From: Ophiobolus disseminans
Lineage: Eukaryota > Ascomycota > Dothideomycetes > Pleosporales > Phaeosphaeriaceae
Length of the DNA: 64,000 bases
Reading direction: 5' to 3'
Assembly (NCBI GenBank): GCA_010093685.1
Contig: MU006216.1
Coordinates: 2,226,487-2,290,486 of the forward strand
Positions 1 to 11,923 of this stretch are shown here, piece after piece (the stretch's first letter is position 1; the number at the start of each line of letters is the position of its first letter). Made by a program: the position numbers and the translations under genes. The notes beneath the pieces are model-generated. The model saw only the letters and a list, made by a program, of their open reading frames with translations, was not told the DNA's origin and did no database searches.

Positions 1-52
1 CTACTCAATCATTTGAAATCAAACTTGCTCTCACTCATATCCCGTTCCATTC

Positions 53-1237
53 ATGATGGTAATTGAGGAGCACTTCGATATGCAACACGGCTCATTGCCA
101 ATCCCCCGCGGCCTGGCGAGAGAGACGTTTGAGTCCCATGCCTTGAGGAGATTAGCCACCACCACGTAAGAGACTTCTGTGGGCTGTCAATGAATCACTT
201 CTGACTACTCCAACAGTCCTCACCCCGATCATCCTACCCATTCTCCCCACCCTTCTTTGGACCACGATATCTTGGACGCTTACGATATGGAACGAAAGCC
301 ATCGATCTCGTCTGTATCTACAGACTCATGCGGAGGCCCATCCACATTCACTCCGTCAAAGTCGAGGTCTACCTCGCCAACAGACATAGCCGACTGGCGC
401 ACTACAGATTGCAAGCGGTCACTATCACCTCCGTCCACGGGGTGCAACGGTCGCCATCACCCATACCCTTCAGCAAAGGGTAAAGCCCCTAGGCAAAAGG
501 TTGCAGATCGATATATGTATGTTGGGGCCTCGGCCCAACTGTCAAACGGTGAAAAACTACTAAAGAAGTTGAAAGAAGCTGGTCAAAGGTTTCTTCAGAC
601 CATCGGTCATGCACGGTTACATAACACGTTGATTGATTTCAATCCAAACATCGTGCACACAGCAGCACCAGGTGAAGGTCACCAGCGAAGAGGATTTAAG
701 AAACTGAAGTCGTACAATGTATCCAAAGACGTATGGATTAGACGTAACATCAAACTTCTCAATCACAACAAGGTCGATATCATGGATGCTGGCATTCTAG
801 CACTACAGCAGTGCCATGCTTGTCTGGTCAGGGTGGAACATGAGATGGATGCACTGATTACAGAGTATGGCCAGTACGCGCAGCTTAGTCTGCCGCCTGA
901 ACAGCTGGCTGCGCTCCTTGGTCGCTTTTCTGGGTTGCCTGCCCACGCGAAACATACGCGCGAGCATGTGGCGAGCCGGACAACACACCGCAGTCTCCCT
1001 CGCAAGCACACAGCTCAGTATGAATCAAGCATATTAGCTTCGATGGGATGGCTGATATGCCTTCGGTTTCACGATTTCACTACCTTTTTTTCCACTGGCT
1101 CAGTCAATGGGGGCGTTCACAGCGGCATTTCTTTCTCAAAAGCTGGGTTTTCTTGTACGAGTCGACGGGATTGTATCATAGAAGGGCGCTCTTCGGAGTG
1201 GCTCATTTTATTGGTTTCCGCTATCTTTATCAGGTAG
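53..1237 (+). CDS. hypothetical protein, two exons
   Basis: Join 53..165, 217..1237, giving 377 aa. I do not recognise the family. The start is ATG 53 (a second ATG follows at 56). The 51-nt intron has a GTAAGA donor at 166 and a CAACAG acceptor at 216, and it joins in frame to the long downstream ORF, whose first internal ATG is 287. The N-terminal third is rich in Ser, Thr, Pro and His and looks disordered. The middle (about residues 125-290) is more globular, with a basic helix around KLLKKLKEAGQRF and a Cys/His-containing helix QQCHACLVRVEHEMD. The last 65 residues are hydrophobic and atypical, so the true C-terminus may be shorter or spliced. No catalytic motif is visible. Confidence 0.5.
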
Positions 1238-3537
1238 CCCTACTATGGCATCTCTTTTGTTCGAGGCTGGGCACTCATTCACGACACGAGAATCGTGTTA
1301 TAGCGGCTTGTGCAACTTGGGGAATCTAAACGACTATTGATATACGGAGAGCGAGAAGATAAAACACAATTTCGCACCCTATCTGACTACCCCGTTTCTT
1401 CAACTGGAAAGTGCCATCCTGCTCTTGCACTTGCCCACCCACACTCAACAACTCGCCTATCCCAGCGTCACATGAACACCACAACTCGGAAACTCTACAA
1501 AAAGTTGTTGCCCCTGACTTGACTGGCTCTATTAGCGACTGGGGCTTCATAGACCCAATGCACGTCACTCTCATGGACTGTTCAATGGCCTGTTACCACG
1601 CGACGATTACTCACATTCTTCCACAATCTTCTGACTTCAGCAAACAGCACGCTGCCAAACGGTCTGCGGAAATCAGGGACTTCCCAGCGGGCACCTAGCG
1701 CTGCAGTAACGCAGTAGACGCAGGAGTCTCGGGATCCGCGGGTCTCAAGAAGCGACATGACTGATGGACGGTGACACTGCATATCATCAGCCGAGGAGAA
1801 GTTGCCGCGCGATCCGCTCTTGTCGATGTAGAGCTGAGACTGAATTGCTGGAAGATGCTGTCTCTCTGTCGCCACGGTGCGGACACGTTTCACGGTGTTG
1901 TTTACGACCTCAACTTGCGTATACAGGACGTCAAGATTTGTACCAATGGCAATGTCATTGTCTCTCAGCGGGCGCACTTTTACAGCAGAACATATTCATA
2001 ACGTTTGATGTACTGCGGGAATAGTCAAGACCCAGCTACCAGAGTTGCTCTCGTATCTGCACCTCACTCAACGGATACCAGCATCCGCAAGCAAGCATCA
2101 ATACGTGGAGACGGCGCGGGTTTCCGACCTGCAAGTCGACTGACGAGCTTGGTCCTTGTTTAAAGCACCAGTATGGTTCGGACGAAAAGTTGGGATATCT
2201 CCAGGCGGGCTCCTCCGTGGACGGACATAAACGCCGGTCACAAACAAAACTCCAGGTCGTCCAGATCGAAACCTGCCAACTCCTTGCAAGCTGCTGCCAC
2301 TTGCGAAAACGAACTGCATGGCTCCAACGTCAAGCTGCATACACCTCTTCTAGTCGGCAAGGAACCGGTTCCAGAGCAACATCGCCCGATCGGTTTCTCG
2401 TGACACGGCGCACGACAACAAGCCTCGCTTACCGTTTATGCTTTTTCAAACCCTCACAATCCCGAGGCTTCTCGTCGGGCTTACTAGACATATCGAAAGA
2501 TCGCCGCGGGGAAACAACACGCACTTCCGTGTGTGAGGAATAAACTTTGATGATGGAAAAAGGAGCAAGTGTTTCCAAGGTTTGTTCTGGGGAAGCACAG
2601 GATTCCTGGTGTTGTCACGTAACGGTGAGGAGGGTACAGCGATGTGCAGAAGCAAGAATGCTGTGCCATTGTCCGTTTTGAGGGATAAGGCTGAGCCATG
2701 TGCACAGCAAGGGACAAGCCCTTCGGCCCCATGAACGTTCTCCGCCCTCGAGCTGCCCGTTGCCGGAGGAACACACAAGGACACTAGGCACGGGCCGCTG
2801 CAGCAGCTCGATCACCGAGCCTTGTGACATGCCTTGCAACTTCACCTTGAATATTTCATGAACGATCAAACCGACAGCAGCATCTTTATTGCTACTCCTC
2901 GAGTTCAATGCTTTCGCGGTTCTGACAGGACGGCTGTGGCGCACAGTTAGCGCATCACGAATCAGAGACGGGCAAATAGCATGACGTACCGCGAGCAGGG
3001 ATGTCTTCGCGACATTGATGAAAGTTTAGAGACGCGATCTGTTTGTTTACGATGATGGACATAGAATTATTGCCACGAACCACGACAAGTAAAAGACCTA
3101 GACGAGTGAATTGAGCAGCGGAGAGTTCCCTTTAGCCGTCATTATCGTTTTCAGTGTCTTTAGAGCGTCGCTTTTCCAGTCTGCGCAAAGGTCGCATCTT
3201 CATCGCACACTCATTTCACCAAACGCTCCTTCCTCAGTATCATTAGCACAATCGTGCCTGCCCCACGGCACTCGACTGCCGCGCCCGCCGAGCCGCGACT
3301 GGGCCCTTCACCATGTCACCCTCACCGTCGACTCCAGACAGCAAACCCCGCACGTTATTTCGCTCGGGCGCCTCAACCACAACCCTGGATTCACCACCCT
3401 CCTCGTTTCCGAGCCTCCAGGTTCCCAAGCGGCAAAGAAGCGACACCCAAAATCTCCGCGAACGAAGTGTGTCGGTGCGCCTATCACAGGCACGAGGGGA
3501 CGAAGAACACAAGGCGCACATAGGTAGTAGTAGCACA
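1238..3537. other. intergenic stretch, no gene supported
   Basis: About 2.3 kb between the first gene and ANP1. It holds several mid-sized open frames on both strands (for example 1582-1977 and 2615-2944 on minus), but none starts with a convincing ATG plus a recognisable domain. The last 400 bases are pyrimidine-rich and are probably promoter and 5' UTR of ANP1. Confidence 0.5.
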
Positions 3538-4891
3538 ATGCTTCTGGGCAAAGGCTATTCATGGAAGGCGGCGCGAGCTCGATTGCCGCCTCCCCGGCAT
3601 GTTGTCAACGTCGTGCGGAACCCGAAGGTCCTGCTTACGTTTGGTGTGATGGCGCTCATTTTGGTGCTATGGCAGTCACTGGGCTCGGCTGCGGGAGAGG
3701 TACAGCGGTATGTTGTGGATGACGCATTGAGGGGACTCATGTGTTCTAGAAGTGTATCACCGGGAGCAACTGCTGATATAAGCCCAGGTTCTACTGCTTT
3801 GGTCCTTCCAAGCCACCGAACCGCATGACAGCCAACGAAGCAGAGGAATGGCACGCCCATATGCACACACCCGTCCTGTACAACCACCACAAGGCTGTCG
3901 AGATCAACAACACTGAGATACAACATATCGACCTTAATGGCATCCACTCCACCCCCGAAGGCGCCCAGAATAAAGAGCGCGTGCTCATCCTCACTCCCGT
4001 ACGCGACGCTACCAAACACCTTGCAAAATACTTCGACCTACTGTCGCAGCTCACTTACCCACATGAGCTTATCGACTTGGCCTTTCTTGTCGGCGACACC
4101 ATGGACGACACTATGGCAACTCTTGCTCTGGAGCTTGACCGGATACAGAAGAACCCGGACGTTGCATTCAACTCGGCCATGGTTGTGCAGAAGGACTTCA
4201 AGGTAGGTTTCTCACAAGACGTTAAAGATCGGCATAGCTTCAAGGCGCAAGGTCCGCGGAGAATGGCCATGGGTCGGGCGAGGAACTACCTGCTTTCTAC
4301 CGCGCTGAAGCCCGAGCACAGCTGGGTGTACTGGCGGGACGTTGATATCGTCGACAGCCCGGCGAAGATTATCGAGGACCTAGTTGCGCACAACAGGGAC
4401 ATCATTGTACCAAACATCTGGTTCCATCGATACAAAATGGTGAAGGGCAAAATGGTGGACATCGAAGGACGATGTAAGTACCCCTCATTCCAATTCCACA
4501 CAGCCCTCTAACAACACCCACAGTCGACTACAACTCCTGGCAAGAGTCCCCCGAAGGCCTCGCCCTCGCCTCCACCCTCGCCAAAGACATGATCCTCGCC
4601 GAGGGCTACAAGCAATACCCCACAAACCGCAACCACATGGCCCTCATGGGCGACTGGCGCGGCGACAAGGACGTCGAAATCAAGCTCGACGGCATCGGCG
4701 GTGTAAACATCATCGTAAAAGCAGACGTGCACCGCTCCGGCATCAATTTCCCTTGCTACGCTTTCGAGAACCAGGCTGAGACGGAGGGCTTTGCGAAGAT
4801 GGCCAAGCGCGCCGGATACGAGGTGTATGGCTTGCCGAATTATGTTGTTTGGCATGTCGACACGGAGGAGAAGCCGGGGAATGCGCCATGA
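3538..4891 (+). CDS. ANP1: mannan polymerase II complex subunit ANP1, GT62 family
   Basis: Join 3538..3707, 3788..4473, 4524..4891. A Golgi type II membrane protein of the Anp1/Mnn9/Van1 family (glycosyltransferase family 62), which extends the alpha-1,6 mannose backbone of N-linked cell-wall mannan. Visible features are a short basic cytosolic tail, one membrane segment (VLLTFGVMALILVLW), the block VLILTPVRDA, the metal-binding type motif in WVYWRDVDIVDSP, then VPNIWFHRY and the C-terminal HRSGINFPCYAFENQAETEG. I chose ATG 3538 because the protein then begins MLLGKGYSWK, as in relatives. An in-frame ATG at 3313 would add 75 Ser/Pro-rich residues that look like translated 5' UTR. Introns of 80 and 50 nt have GTATGT and GTAAGT donors. 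Anp1 fits better than Mnn9 or Van1 by overall wording of the core, but I cannot run an alignment. Confidence 0.92.
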
Positions 4892-5527
4892 AAGGGATTA
4901 GATGGAAGTGAGAAATGAGGACGAAGATGGCATATTTACGGTGTTTGGGAGTGTTTACTTTAGCTTAGTGGGTAGCATTTACATGGTGGCTGGACTGCTT
5001 TACCCGCACATACCCTGCAGCGGAAGAAAGGCGCATATGGGAGGTATGTCTACGGAAAAGAGATTCTTGTGCTGTATATATGTAACTGTACATAAGTGTG
5101 GAATGCACTTAGCTCGTGTACTTGATATCTCACTGGGGTCTCGTTCATGTCAGAGTCTTGTATGGTCACTTCGTTTGACTTCCGGTGATGTGGTGGTATA
5201 CATGAGCTCATGCCATGGGTGTAGTTACTTGTACAGATCCATAGTTATGTTGAAACATCGCTTCCTCCATGAGCTATTGCTGCTCGCCAGATCAGAGTTC
5301 TTCAGCTCCTCCTTGAGCCATCTACTCGCCGATGTTGGGCACATAATTTCTTCAGCTGCACCTTGCAGTAATCCATCCACCCTCCATATGTATGTCGAGC
5401 GCGTAATGTCGAAGCCGTTGCCAGCAATCATATTGTTGCCTGCCTTCATGAAGCCTTCGTTGTACCTCTTTTCGTCTGCCCGTTATCGTACAAGTAAAGA
5501 ATCGGTTGGTGTGAAACCAGCACAAGA
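4892..5527. other. convergent 3' region
   Basis: The 636 bases between the ends of ANP1 (plus) and the SPF45-like gene (minus). The open frames here have no recognisable domain. It is most simply the two 3' UTRs, facing each other. Confidence 0.5.
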
Positions 5528-7203
5528 CTAGTGGTCCCAGATACCGGCATTCCACTTCCGCTCGTCGTAGTATCGTGCGCGGATCTTGCGGCCTTGGAAC
5601 TCGAAGCCTTCGTCGAAGCGGTTGACAGCCTGGAAGCATGGGTTAGATATGAGTGTATGAAGAGACAAGAGCAGAACCTACGTTGAGAGCGCTCATGACA
5701 GATTCGAACTTGACGTATACGACGCCGTCTTCGTTGGCTTCGTCGATCTGAACCTGCTGGACGGGGCCGAACTGCGCATTGTTAGCTTCACGTAATTACC
5801 AGCCGCTTGTTCAAGACATACCTTTGCACTGAAAACCTCGCCCATGTCCTGCCTGATACCGCCGTCGTCGCGCGTAGCATTATCATGCCAGTCAATGCCG
5901 TCGACGCATCCCCACGCAACCACAACAGTCGACTCCGCGCCAAACTTGCTCGGCTCGTCCTTCTGGTTGCGCAGACCTCCTTTGACGTCCCAGACGGTCT
6001 GAGACTTGACTTTGCCACCTTCGTCGTCGAGGACACTGCCCTTCTGTGGCGCTTTGCGCATCTTGACTTCGAGGTGGGTGACAACACCGTCACTGTTCTT
6101 GCCGAGACCCTGGCCTTTGACGTAGCCCATCTTGGCCATCATGGCTTCTGCTTTGCTGAGGATCTTGGGACGCTTTGCAGGGCGCTCGTCGGAGGCGGGC
6201 TCGTTGGCGTCGCCCATGGGCAGGTCGGCGTGCTCGAAGCGGACCGGAGGCGCGGATATAGTGGCGTTGGCGTAACGAACCGGGGGTGCTGAGATGGTGG
6301 CACTCCTGTGGGTTGGCGCGACATGAGTAGGCGGCGGCGGCGGTGGTGGTGATAGAGGGCTTGCAGCGAAGTCGGTGGGTGCGGGGGGTGCTGGGACATG
6401 CTGCTGTTGCGGGATCTGGACACGGCGAGCGTAGGCTTCTGCTCCCTCTATGTCTGTAGGCTCAGAGTCGTAGGAGGCAGGCGGCGCAAAGGCTGCCTTC
6501 GGTGCTTCGGGGACTGTAGGTTGTGGGCTGGAGGATGAAGCCGGCTGCGAGATGTTGGCTGCCTCGCTAGCCTCTCGGGACCTGGCCACCTGTGCAGCCT
6601 GTCGTAAGAAGGCGTTGAAGTCGTCCTTCTTGCGTGTATAACCACCGCTGGCTCTATATGCCTTGAGATTTGAGTAGCGTTCAGGCTTGTGGGGGGCTTG
6701 AGGATTCCAGTAACCAAACTGTTTGTGGAACTTCTTCATGTCCTTCTTGCGCTGCCTCTCGTCGTACTGACGCTGCCTGCGCTCGTCTAGGATGGCAGCA
6801 TCGTCGTCGGCGGTGCTTCGGTAGTAGTCGATACCGTGCTGCTGTGTTGTAGCGGCGGTTGGGGCCCGGGCCGATGCGCTCGTAGAAACGGTGGGCATTG
6901 CAGGCTTCCTGACGGTAGGACCGCCCTTCTTCGCTTGGGGGCGCTTGATGGAGTGGGGGTTGTGGAAAGCTGGACAATGACATAAGTCGTGATCAAATAT
7001 CAAGGTGTGGATCAAAGCAAGTAGATACCAGGTGCTTTCTTCAGCTGCTCGGCCTTGGCCTGTTCTTCGGTGAACTTTACGGGTGCAGCAGAGGCAACGG
7101 TCGCTTGCGCGTACGGGTTTGGAAGGCCCCTCTGCGCGTATGGATTCGGCAAGCCATATGGGTTGGGCAGGCCTGGCGGCTTCTGTGAGTTCTGAGACGC
7201 CAT
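5528..7203 (-). CDS. SPF45/RBM17-like splicing factor (G-patch + UHM/RRM)
   Basis: Complement join, in transcript order 7203..7029, 6969..5822, 5771..5682, 5629..5528, giving 504 aa. The N-terminus repeats LPNPY three times (residues 11-35), followed by a charged segment RQRQYDERQRKKDMKKFHKQ and a long Pro/Ala-rich linker with a run of seven prolines. A G-patch (AMMAKMGYVKGQGLGKNSDG) sits before a C-terminal RRM-type fold that ends GRKIRARYYDERKW. This order (G-patch, then a terminal U2AF-homology motif) is that of SPF45/RBM17 and fungal DRT111-like proteins, which bind ULM peptides of SF1, U2AF65 or SF3B1 in the nucleus during 3' splice-site choice. The usual R-x-F loop of a UHM is RYY here. 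Start ATG 7203 is used; the GTG 18 bases upstream is not. It is divergent from the CoA ligase gene. Confidence 0.87.
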
Positions 7204-7647
7204 GGTGTTAGCAATGTTCACGGGTGCAGGCGCTCCTGCGAAAATGGCAAGTGCGGCTGGCTGGCTGCTGTCGAGGGTGTATTATAAGGCAGAGATAAAG
7301 CTAGTGGGAGGGTAAAGACCAGTGACGTGTGGGGAGTGTGACAGTGGTGGTCGCGAACCGTCAAAGAGTCCGAGTCGGAGCTCCCCCACGCTAGGCTTCA
7401 CGTGTGACGCAGGGACCGGATCGCGTCAAGCACGCGATGCGCCTGGTCTGGCCATGGTCCGATAAAGGGACTGTAACAAATTCTCCAGACTCACCTCAGC
7501 TGGCTCAGGTGCACACGATAGACCCTTAGATCTCTTTCGTCATCGCAATTGAGCGTAGTGTAGGTATGCACGACATCTTCCATGATCCAAGTTGATGTAC
7601 TGACTGTGCAAGTTCCCATCGTCTCTTATCTCTAGACTTTAGAAACC
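7204..7647. promoter_or_regulatory. shared divergent promoter region
   Basis: The 444 bases between the start codons of the SPF45-like gene (minus) and the PCS60-like gene (plus). It must carry both promoters. A TATA-like TATTATAAGG lies at about 7279. No regulator site can be named with confidence. Confidence 0.5.
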
Positions 7648-9293
7648 ATGTCTCCAACCACCTTGGCCAATGCCTTCTCCAGCGACTCACCAGCGACCGC
7701 CGTCATCGTCCCTGGCAGCCCTGCGCTCCAAGTCTCCTACCAGAAGCTCTCTGCTGATGTGAGGGCCTTCCAGCAGCAGCTGGCGAACGCTGGTGTTTCT
7801 GCGCAAGCAGCAGTGTCCATTGCGCTCCCAAACACTTACGAGTTTATCGTGTCCTTCATCGCCGCCTCATGGCAGCGGGCCATCGCAGCGCCCCTCAACC
7901 CTTCGTACAAGCAGTCCGAGTTCGAGTTCTACATCGATGATTTGAGCTCGGCTATCGCCTTGGTCCCCAAAGGGGCCTTTGCGCAGGATGCAGCCGCTGT
8001 GAGGGCGGCAAGGAAATACAACGCAGCCATCGCTGAGTGCTACTACAATGGTACAGAGGTCGTGTTGGATGTGAAGGAGGCAGGCAAGCTGGCAGGCAAA
8101 AGTGCGCCGCTTCTGTCCGCGCAGCCAGATGACGTTGCCCTCGTCCTCCATACTTCTGGTACTACGGGGCGTCCTAAGGCTGTACCACTGACGCATCGTA
8201 ATCTGCTCCGCACCATGAAGAACATCCAAGGCACTTATCAGTTGTCTCCCAAGGATCGCACCATGTTGGTCATGCCTCTCTTCCACGTGCATGGCCTGCT
8301 CGCTGGATTCCTTGCCCCGTTGGCTTCTGGCGGATCAGTCATTGTACCTTTGAAGTTTTCCGCCCACGCGTTTTGGAAAGACTTCGAAGAGTTCAAGGCT
8401 AATTGGTACACGGCGGTGCCGACGATCCATCAGATTTTGCTGAAGAACCCCATCCCAAGTCCGAGACCGGAAATTCGCTTCATTCGGTCATGCTCGTCTC
8501 CCCTCTCGCCGAAGACGTTCCATGAGCTGGAAAAGGCCTTAGGCGCACCTGTCTTGGAGGCTTACGCTATGACCGAGGCCGCGCATCAGATGACGAGTAA
8601 CCCGCTACCCCCGGCTCAGCGCAAGCCGGGCAGTGTGGGTCTGGGCCAAGGCGTAGAGGTCAAGATTCTCGACGATGCAGGCGACGAGGTTGCACAGGGT
8701 AAAGAAGCAGAGATCTGCATCAAAGGCGAGAACGTGACCAAAGGGTACCTGAACAACCCTACGGCGAATGCGTCCTCCTTTACCAAGGGTGGCTTCTTCC
8801 GTACTGGCGACCAAGGCAAGAAAGATGTAGATGGCTTCATCATCATCACGGGCAGAATCAAGGAGTTGATCAACAAGGGAGGTGAAAAGATTAGTCCGAT
8901 CGAGCTCGATAATGTTATTGCGCAGCACCCAGCTGTATCTGAAGCTGTGAGCTTTGCCATAGAAGACGAGCTGTACGGACAAGACGTGGGTCTGGCGATC
9001 GTCGTCAAGGATGGGCAAACTCTTAGTGCGGGAGAGCTGAAGACGTGGCTGACGGACCGTCTGATTTCGTTCAAGATCCCCAAAAAGGTATGTCAACACC
9101 CAATCATTACACGCTTCGCGGCACGATCTAACAAAACGCAGATCTTCTTCACCGATATTATGTACGCACTGCCATTCGCGGGCCAAATTAGAACTGACAT
9201 GATCATAGGCCCAAGACTGCCACTGGCAAAATTCAGCGACGCCTTGTCGCTGAGGCCATGCTCAAGAAGGAGCAGCCACAAGCAAAGCTGTAG
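7648..9293 (+). CDS. PCS60: peroxisomal AMP-binding acyl/oxalyl-CoA synthetase, PCS60-like
   Basis: Join 7648..9087, 9142..9161, 9209..9293, giving 514 aa. An ANL-superfamily enzyme that adenylates a carboxylic acid and transfers it to CoA; Pcs60 (Fat2) is the yeast oxalyl-CoA synthetase of the peroxisome. The P-loop signature LHTSGTTGRPKAVPLTHRN is at about residue 168, the A5 motif AYAMTEAAHQM follows, then the A7/A8 hinge FFRTGDQGKKDVDGF-IIITGRIKELINKGGEKISP and the catalytic Lys in the A10 segment PKTATGKIQRR. The protein ends -AKL, a peroxisomal targeting signal type 1. The C-terminus depends on a 20-nt microexon (9142-9161). Both introns lack in-frame stops, so the unspliced frame runs to 9390 without the targeting signal. 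Substrate specificity is inferred from family only. Confidence 0.9.
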
Positions 9294-10300
9294 TCAGCTT
9301 GCCGCTTCTTGCCGCCAGGCAAACCTCGACTGTAACATCCTGTGTTTCCATCAAAGACGCTCTCCGCAGTCACTGCATATATTTCCTTAGCGGTTGCGAC
9401 GCCCTGTCGCACGAATAGATTGGTTTGAGCAACATCAACCACTGGTCAACTTTCTTTTACTACTGCCTTCATCGTGCTCTACTACTTTTTATGCACCTAT
9501 CCACACTGCCCGCCCACTCACAACTTTTGGGGCCAATGGCGCAACCCATCGCCAATCGCACGAAGCTCTTGGCGTTCGTGTTCAGACCCCACAGGGTATG
9601 CTAATGCGCAACAGGCTACGCTGGACCCCTTGAGACGTTCTCACGTCAACTTTAGTAGACATCCGAACACAATCGGTCAACTGGATCGTAGCCTGAGCGT
9701 GTTTGCAACGTTTCTAATCTGTCGTAACTCAACTTGGAGGTTCTCAAGCATTGAGAATGCTTCAGGCTACTTTGCTTCAGGTAGTCAAATACCTCAATGT
9801 CGTATGTAACTAACAGTAAGTTCTCAAGGCATCTCGTGCCATCGTCTCAATGAGGAGAGATCTCTGGAACGAATGGCGTTATCTCATTCGGGCACGGCCT
9901 GCCCCGCCTTCGGCATGGCGTCTGCTGCCGCAGGTCCTTACGAGGGTAGCTGAACCGCATGGCGGAGGCTGTGGGCCTTCTTGGCCCCCGTACGATGCCG
10001 TGTCTCTGATTGTGTTTTGGCGCTCTCCAGGCTTCTGTGCGTCCGCATGTTCTGTATCTGTTAAGAAGACTCTAGGCTGCTCAAATTTTTGGCGCGGCTT
10101 TCAAGACCTACTGACGCTGTTTTGACAGCCTCGTCGCACTTCGCCAACTGCACTCATCTCGGACTCTGCGCGGTCTATTTCTGGAATCCAACCTAGTTCC
10201 TCGCTTACTTGGAACTGGATGAAGAGACCATTAGCAATACTACACTCATAGATAGCCACGGACAGGCCCTCCGGCATCATCCTCGCACTACCCGAGTGTC
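9294..10300. other. intergenic stretch, no gene supported
   Basis: About 1 kb between the CoA ligase and the next plus-strand gene. Open frames (9474-9809, 9850-10125) show no domain and no conserved-looking start. It probably contains the 3' UTR of PCS60 and the promoter of the next gene. Confidence 0.5.
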
Positions 10301-11923
10301 ATGTTTCAAACACAACCGCACGAGATTGACATTATCATGCACCTCACACCTCATCTTACCACTTCACACGGTATATCAGCACACGACGCTCCTGATTTGA
10401 GCGTACCCTCTACCGATTCCTGGGAAACATCGAATAACATGCACATTGGAGTTCAGGAACCAGGCCATTATCGTGTTAATCCAAGCGGCACGACAACACC
10501 TGGTTCTACCCGGTCATCATTCAGCTACGAATCTAATGTTTCTTCAAATTCAACGTCGAGTAGGCCAAAGCGGTCGTTGATGAAGTCTAGTCTCAAGTCA
10601 ACAGCGTCCGCAGGAGTTGTTCCAACCCGAAGATTTTCGCCTCCGACAGTCCGTTTTGCAGAGCCTGAACCTTTACCTAGACCTAAGCCTACTCCTATAC
10701 AGCAACATCAGTCAAACCGACCAGAACGCAATAGCGTCCCGAACCCGCTCATACAATATCGACACCGGCCTGCCTCATCAGTTGCTAGCTCAGCCTCTTC
10801 AAGTCAGTTCACTAGACCCCAAAGTTACTCAGCACTGCCACCACATGGCGTACCTTCTCCACAATCAGGCCAAATACAGTACATGAAAACAAGAGTTGGG
10901 CAGCGTACCTCCGCACCTGTGCAACCCTCGAGACCTGCCCCCGGCATCCCACTACCAGCAAATTTCACGCCCCCATCCTTGGCCTTTGAGCAGCGTGTGT
11001 CATCCTTCCAGTCGGTCGCATCCAATCTCTCTGTGCAATCTGCACCTGCAGTACTACAAGCCCCTCCATCTTCAAGCCCGCCTAGCCAGTACAACCCGCT
11101 CGAACACTACATACCATGCCTTCACACTACATGCAAAACTCACTACTCGCCCGTCCACGGCGGACCAACATACTACCTCCCCCAAGGACCTTACACTCTC
11201 CCCAAACACCACGGATACTGCCCCCAACACGCGTCAAAAGAGCTCAGAGAAACCAACGCCGCATGCAAGCGTGAATGGGAGAGCCTACGCCAAAACGCAG
11301 GGCGCCAGACCCTCGGCCAAATCGCCAACGAATTCGACTCCTTCCTCCACGCCTTCCGCCAAGACCGCCGCGCCGAAGACGCAGACTTACTGCGCCGCCA
11401 ACGCCGCATCGTACTCGGCGCCGCGCACGCTCTTCTCGCAGGCGCTCAGACCCAACAGAAACGAAATGATGCTTCGGACTGGGACTGGTCTTACACGCCG
11501 CGCCACTGCACGCGCTCTGCCTGCTCCGCTGCCCCTTACTCCCCCTTCGCGAACCACCTCCACGCCTTCTACCACTCGCCCCGCTCATCGACGTTCGCTC
11601 CCTTGCTTACGCTGTGCCCCCCGTGCGCGAAAAACGAAGTCGAAGCTTTTGAGCGCTACGTCGTCGAGAAGTGGGGTTCGCGCTGTGGGTGGGAGGACGA
11701 GCTGTGGAATGAGTGGTTTGGTAACGCTGTTGCGGATCGTAGTGCGGAGAGGGACTTTTGGCTTGGGGCGCAGGAGAGGGTCGTTAGAGAGAGGGGGCCG
11801 GCGAGGTCGGTCCAGAGGGAGGTGAGGCAGAAGGAGGAGGAGGAGAGTAGGGGCGAGGAGAAAATTAAGGAGGGGAAGAAGGGCGTTTGGAAAAGGCTGT
11901 TTGGGGGGGTGATGGGGGAGTGA
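10301..11923 (+). CDS. hypothetical protein with paired Cys/His clusters
   Basis: Single exon, 540 aa, ATG 10301. No known family recognised. Residues 1-265 are low-complexity (Ser, Pro, Thr, Gln) and presumably disordered, with a basic patch RPKRSLMKSSLK that resembles a kinase or phosphatase docking region. The second half is folded: C273-x4-C278 followed by C307-x2-H310, then a charged helix (SLRQNAGRQTLGQIANEFDS), then C403-x4-C408 followed by C439-x2-C442. The repeated spacing suggests two similar zinc-binding units. After Trp-rich segments (KWGSRCGWEDELWNEWFG) the tail is a very charged Glu/Arg/Lys stretch. No signal peptide or membrane segment is seen. Codon use in 11100-11600 is very C-rich at third positions, as in the neighbouring housekeeping genes, which supports real coding. 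Confidence 0.8.
   Translation: MFQTQPHEIDIIMHLTPHLTTSHGISAHDAPDLSVPSTDSWETSNNMHIGVQEPGHYRVNPSGTTTPGSTRSSFSYESNVSSNSTSSRPKRSLMKSSLKSTASAGVVPTRRFSPPTVRFAEPEPLPRPKPTPIQQHQSNRPERNSVPNPLIQYRHRPASSVASSASSSQFTRPQSYSALPPHGVPSPQSGQIQYMKTRVGQRTSAPVQPSRPAPGIPLPANFTPPSLAFEQRVSSFQSVASNLSVQSAPAVLQAPPSSSPPSQYNPLEHYIPCLHTTCKTHYSPVHGGPTYYLPQGPYTLPKHHGYCPQHASKELRETNAACKREWESLRQNAGRQTLGQIANEFDSFLHAFRQDRRAEDADLLRRQRRIVLGAAHALLAGAQTQQKRNDASDWDWSYTPRHCTRSACSAAPYSPFANHLHAFYHSPRSSTFAPLLTLCPPCAKNEVEAFERYVVEKWGSRCGWEDELWNEWFGNAVADRSAERDFWLGAQERVVRERGPARSVQREVRQKEEEESRGEEKIKEGKKGVWKRLFGGVMGE

Noticed and set aside
1582..1977. 131-codon minus-strand frame with protein-like ending
   Set aside because: Starts at GTG, no domain, and no exon could be added upstream; kept only as a note.
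3313..3537. N-terminal extension of ANP1 from ATG 3313
   Set aside because: In frame, but Ser/Pro-rich and not like relatives; ATG 3538 gives the usual MLLxKG start.
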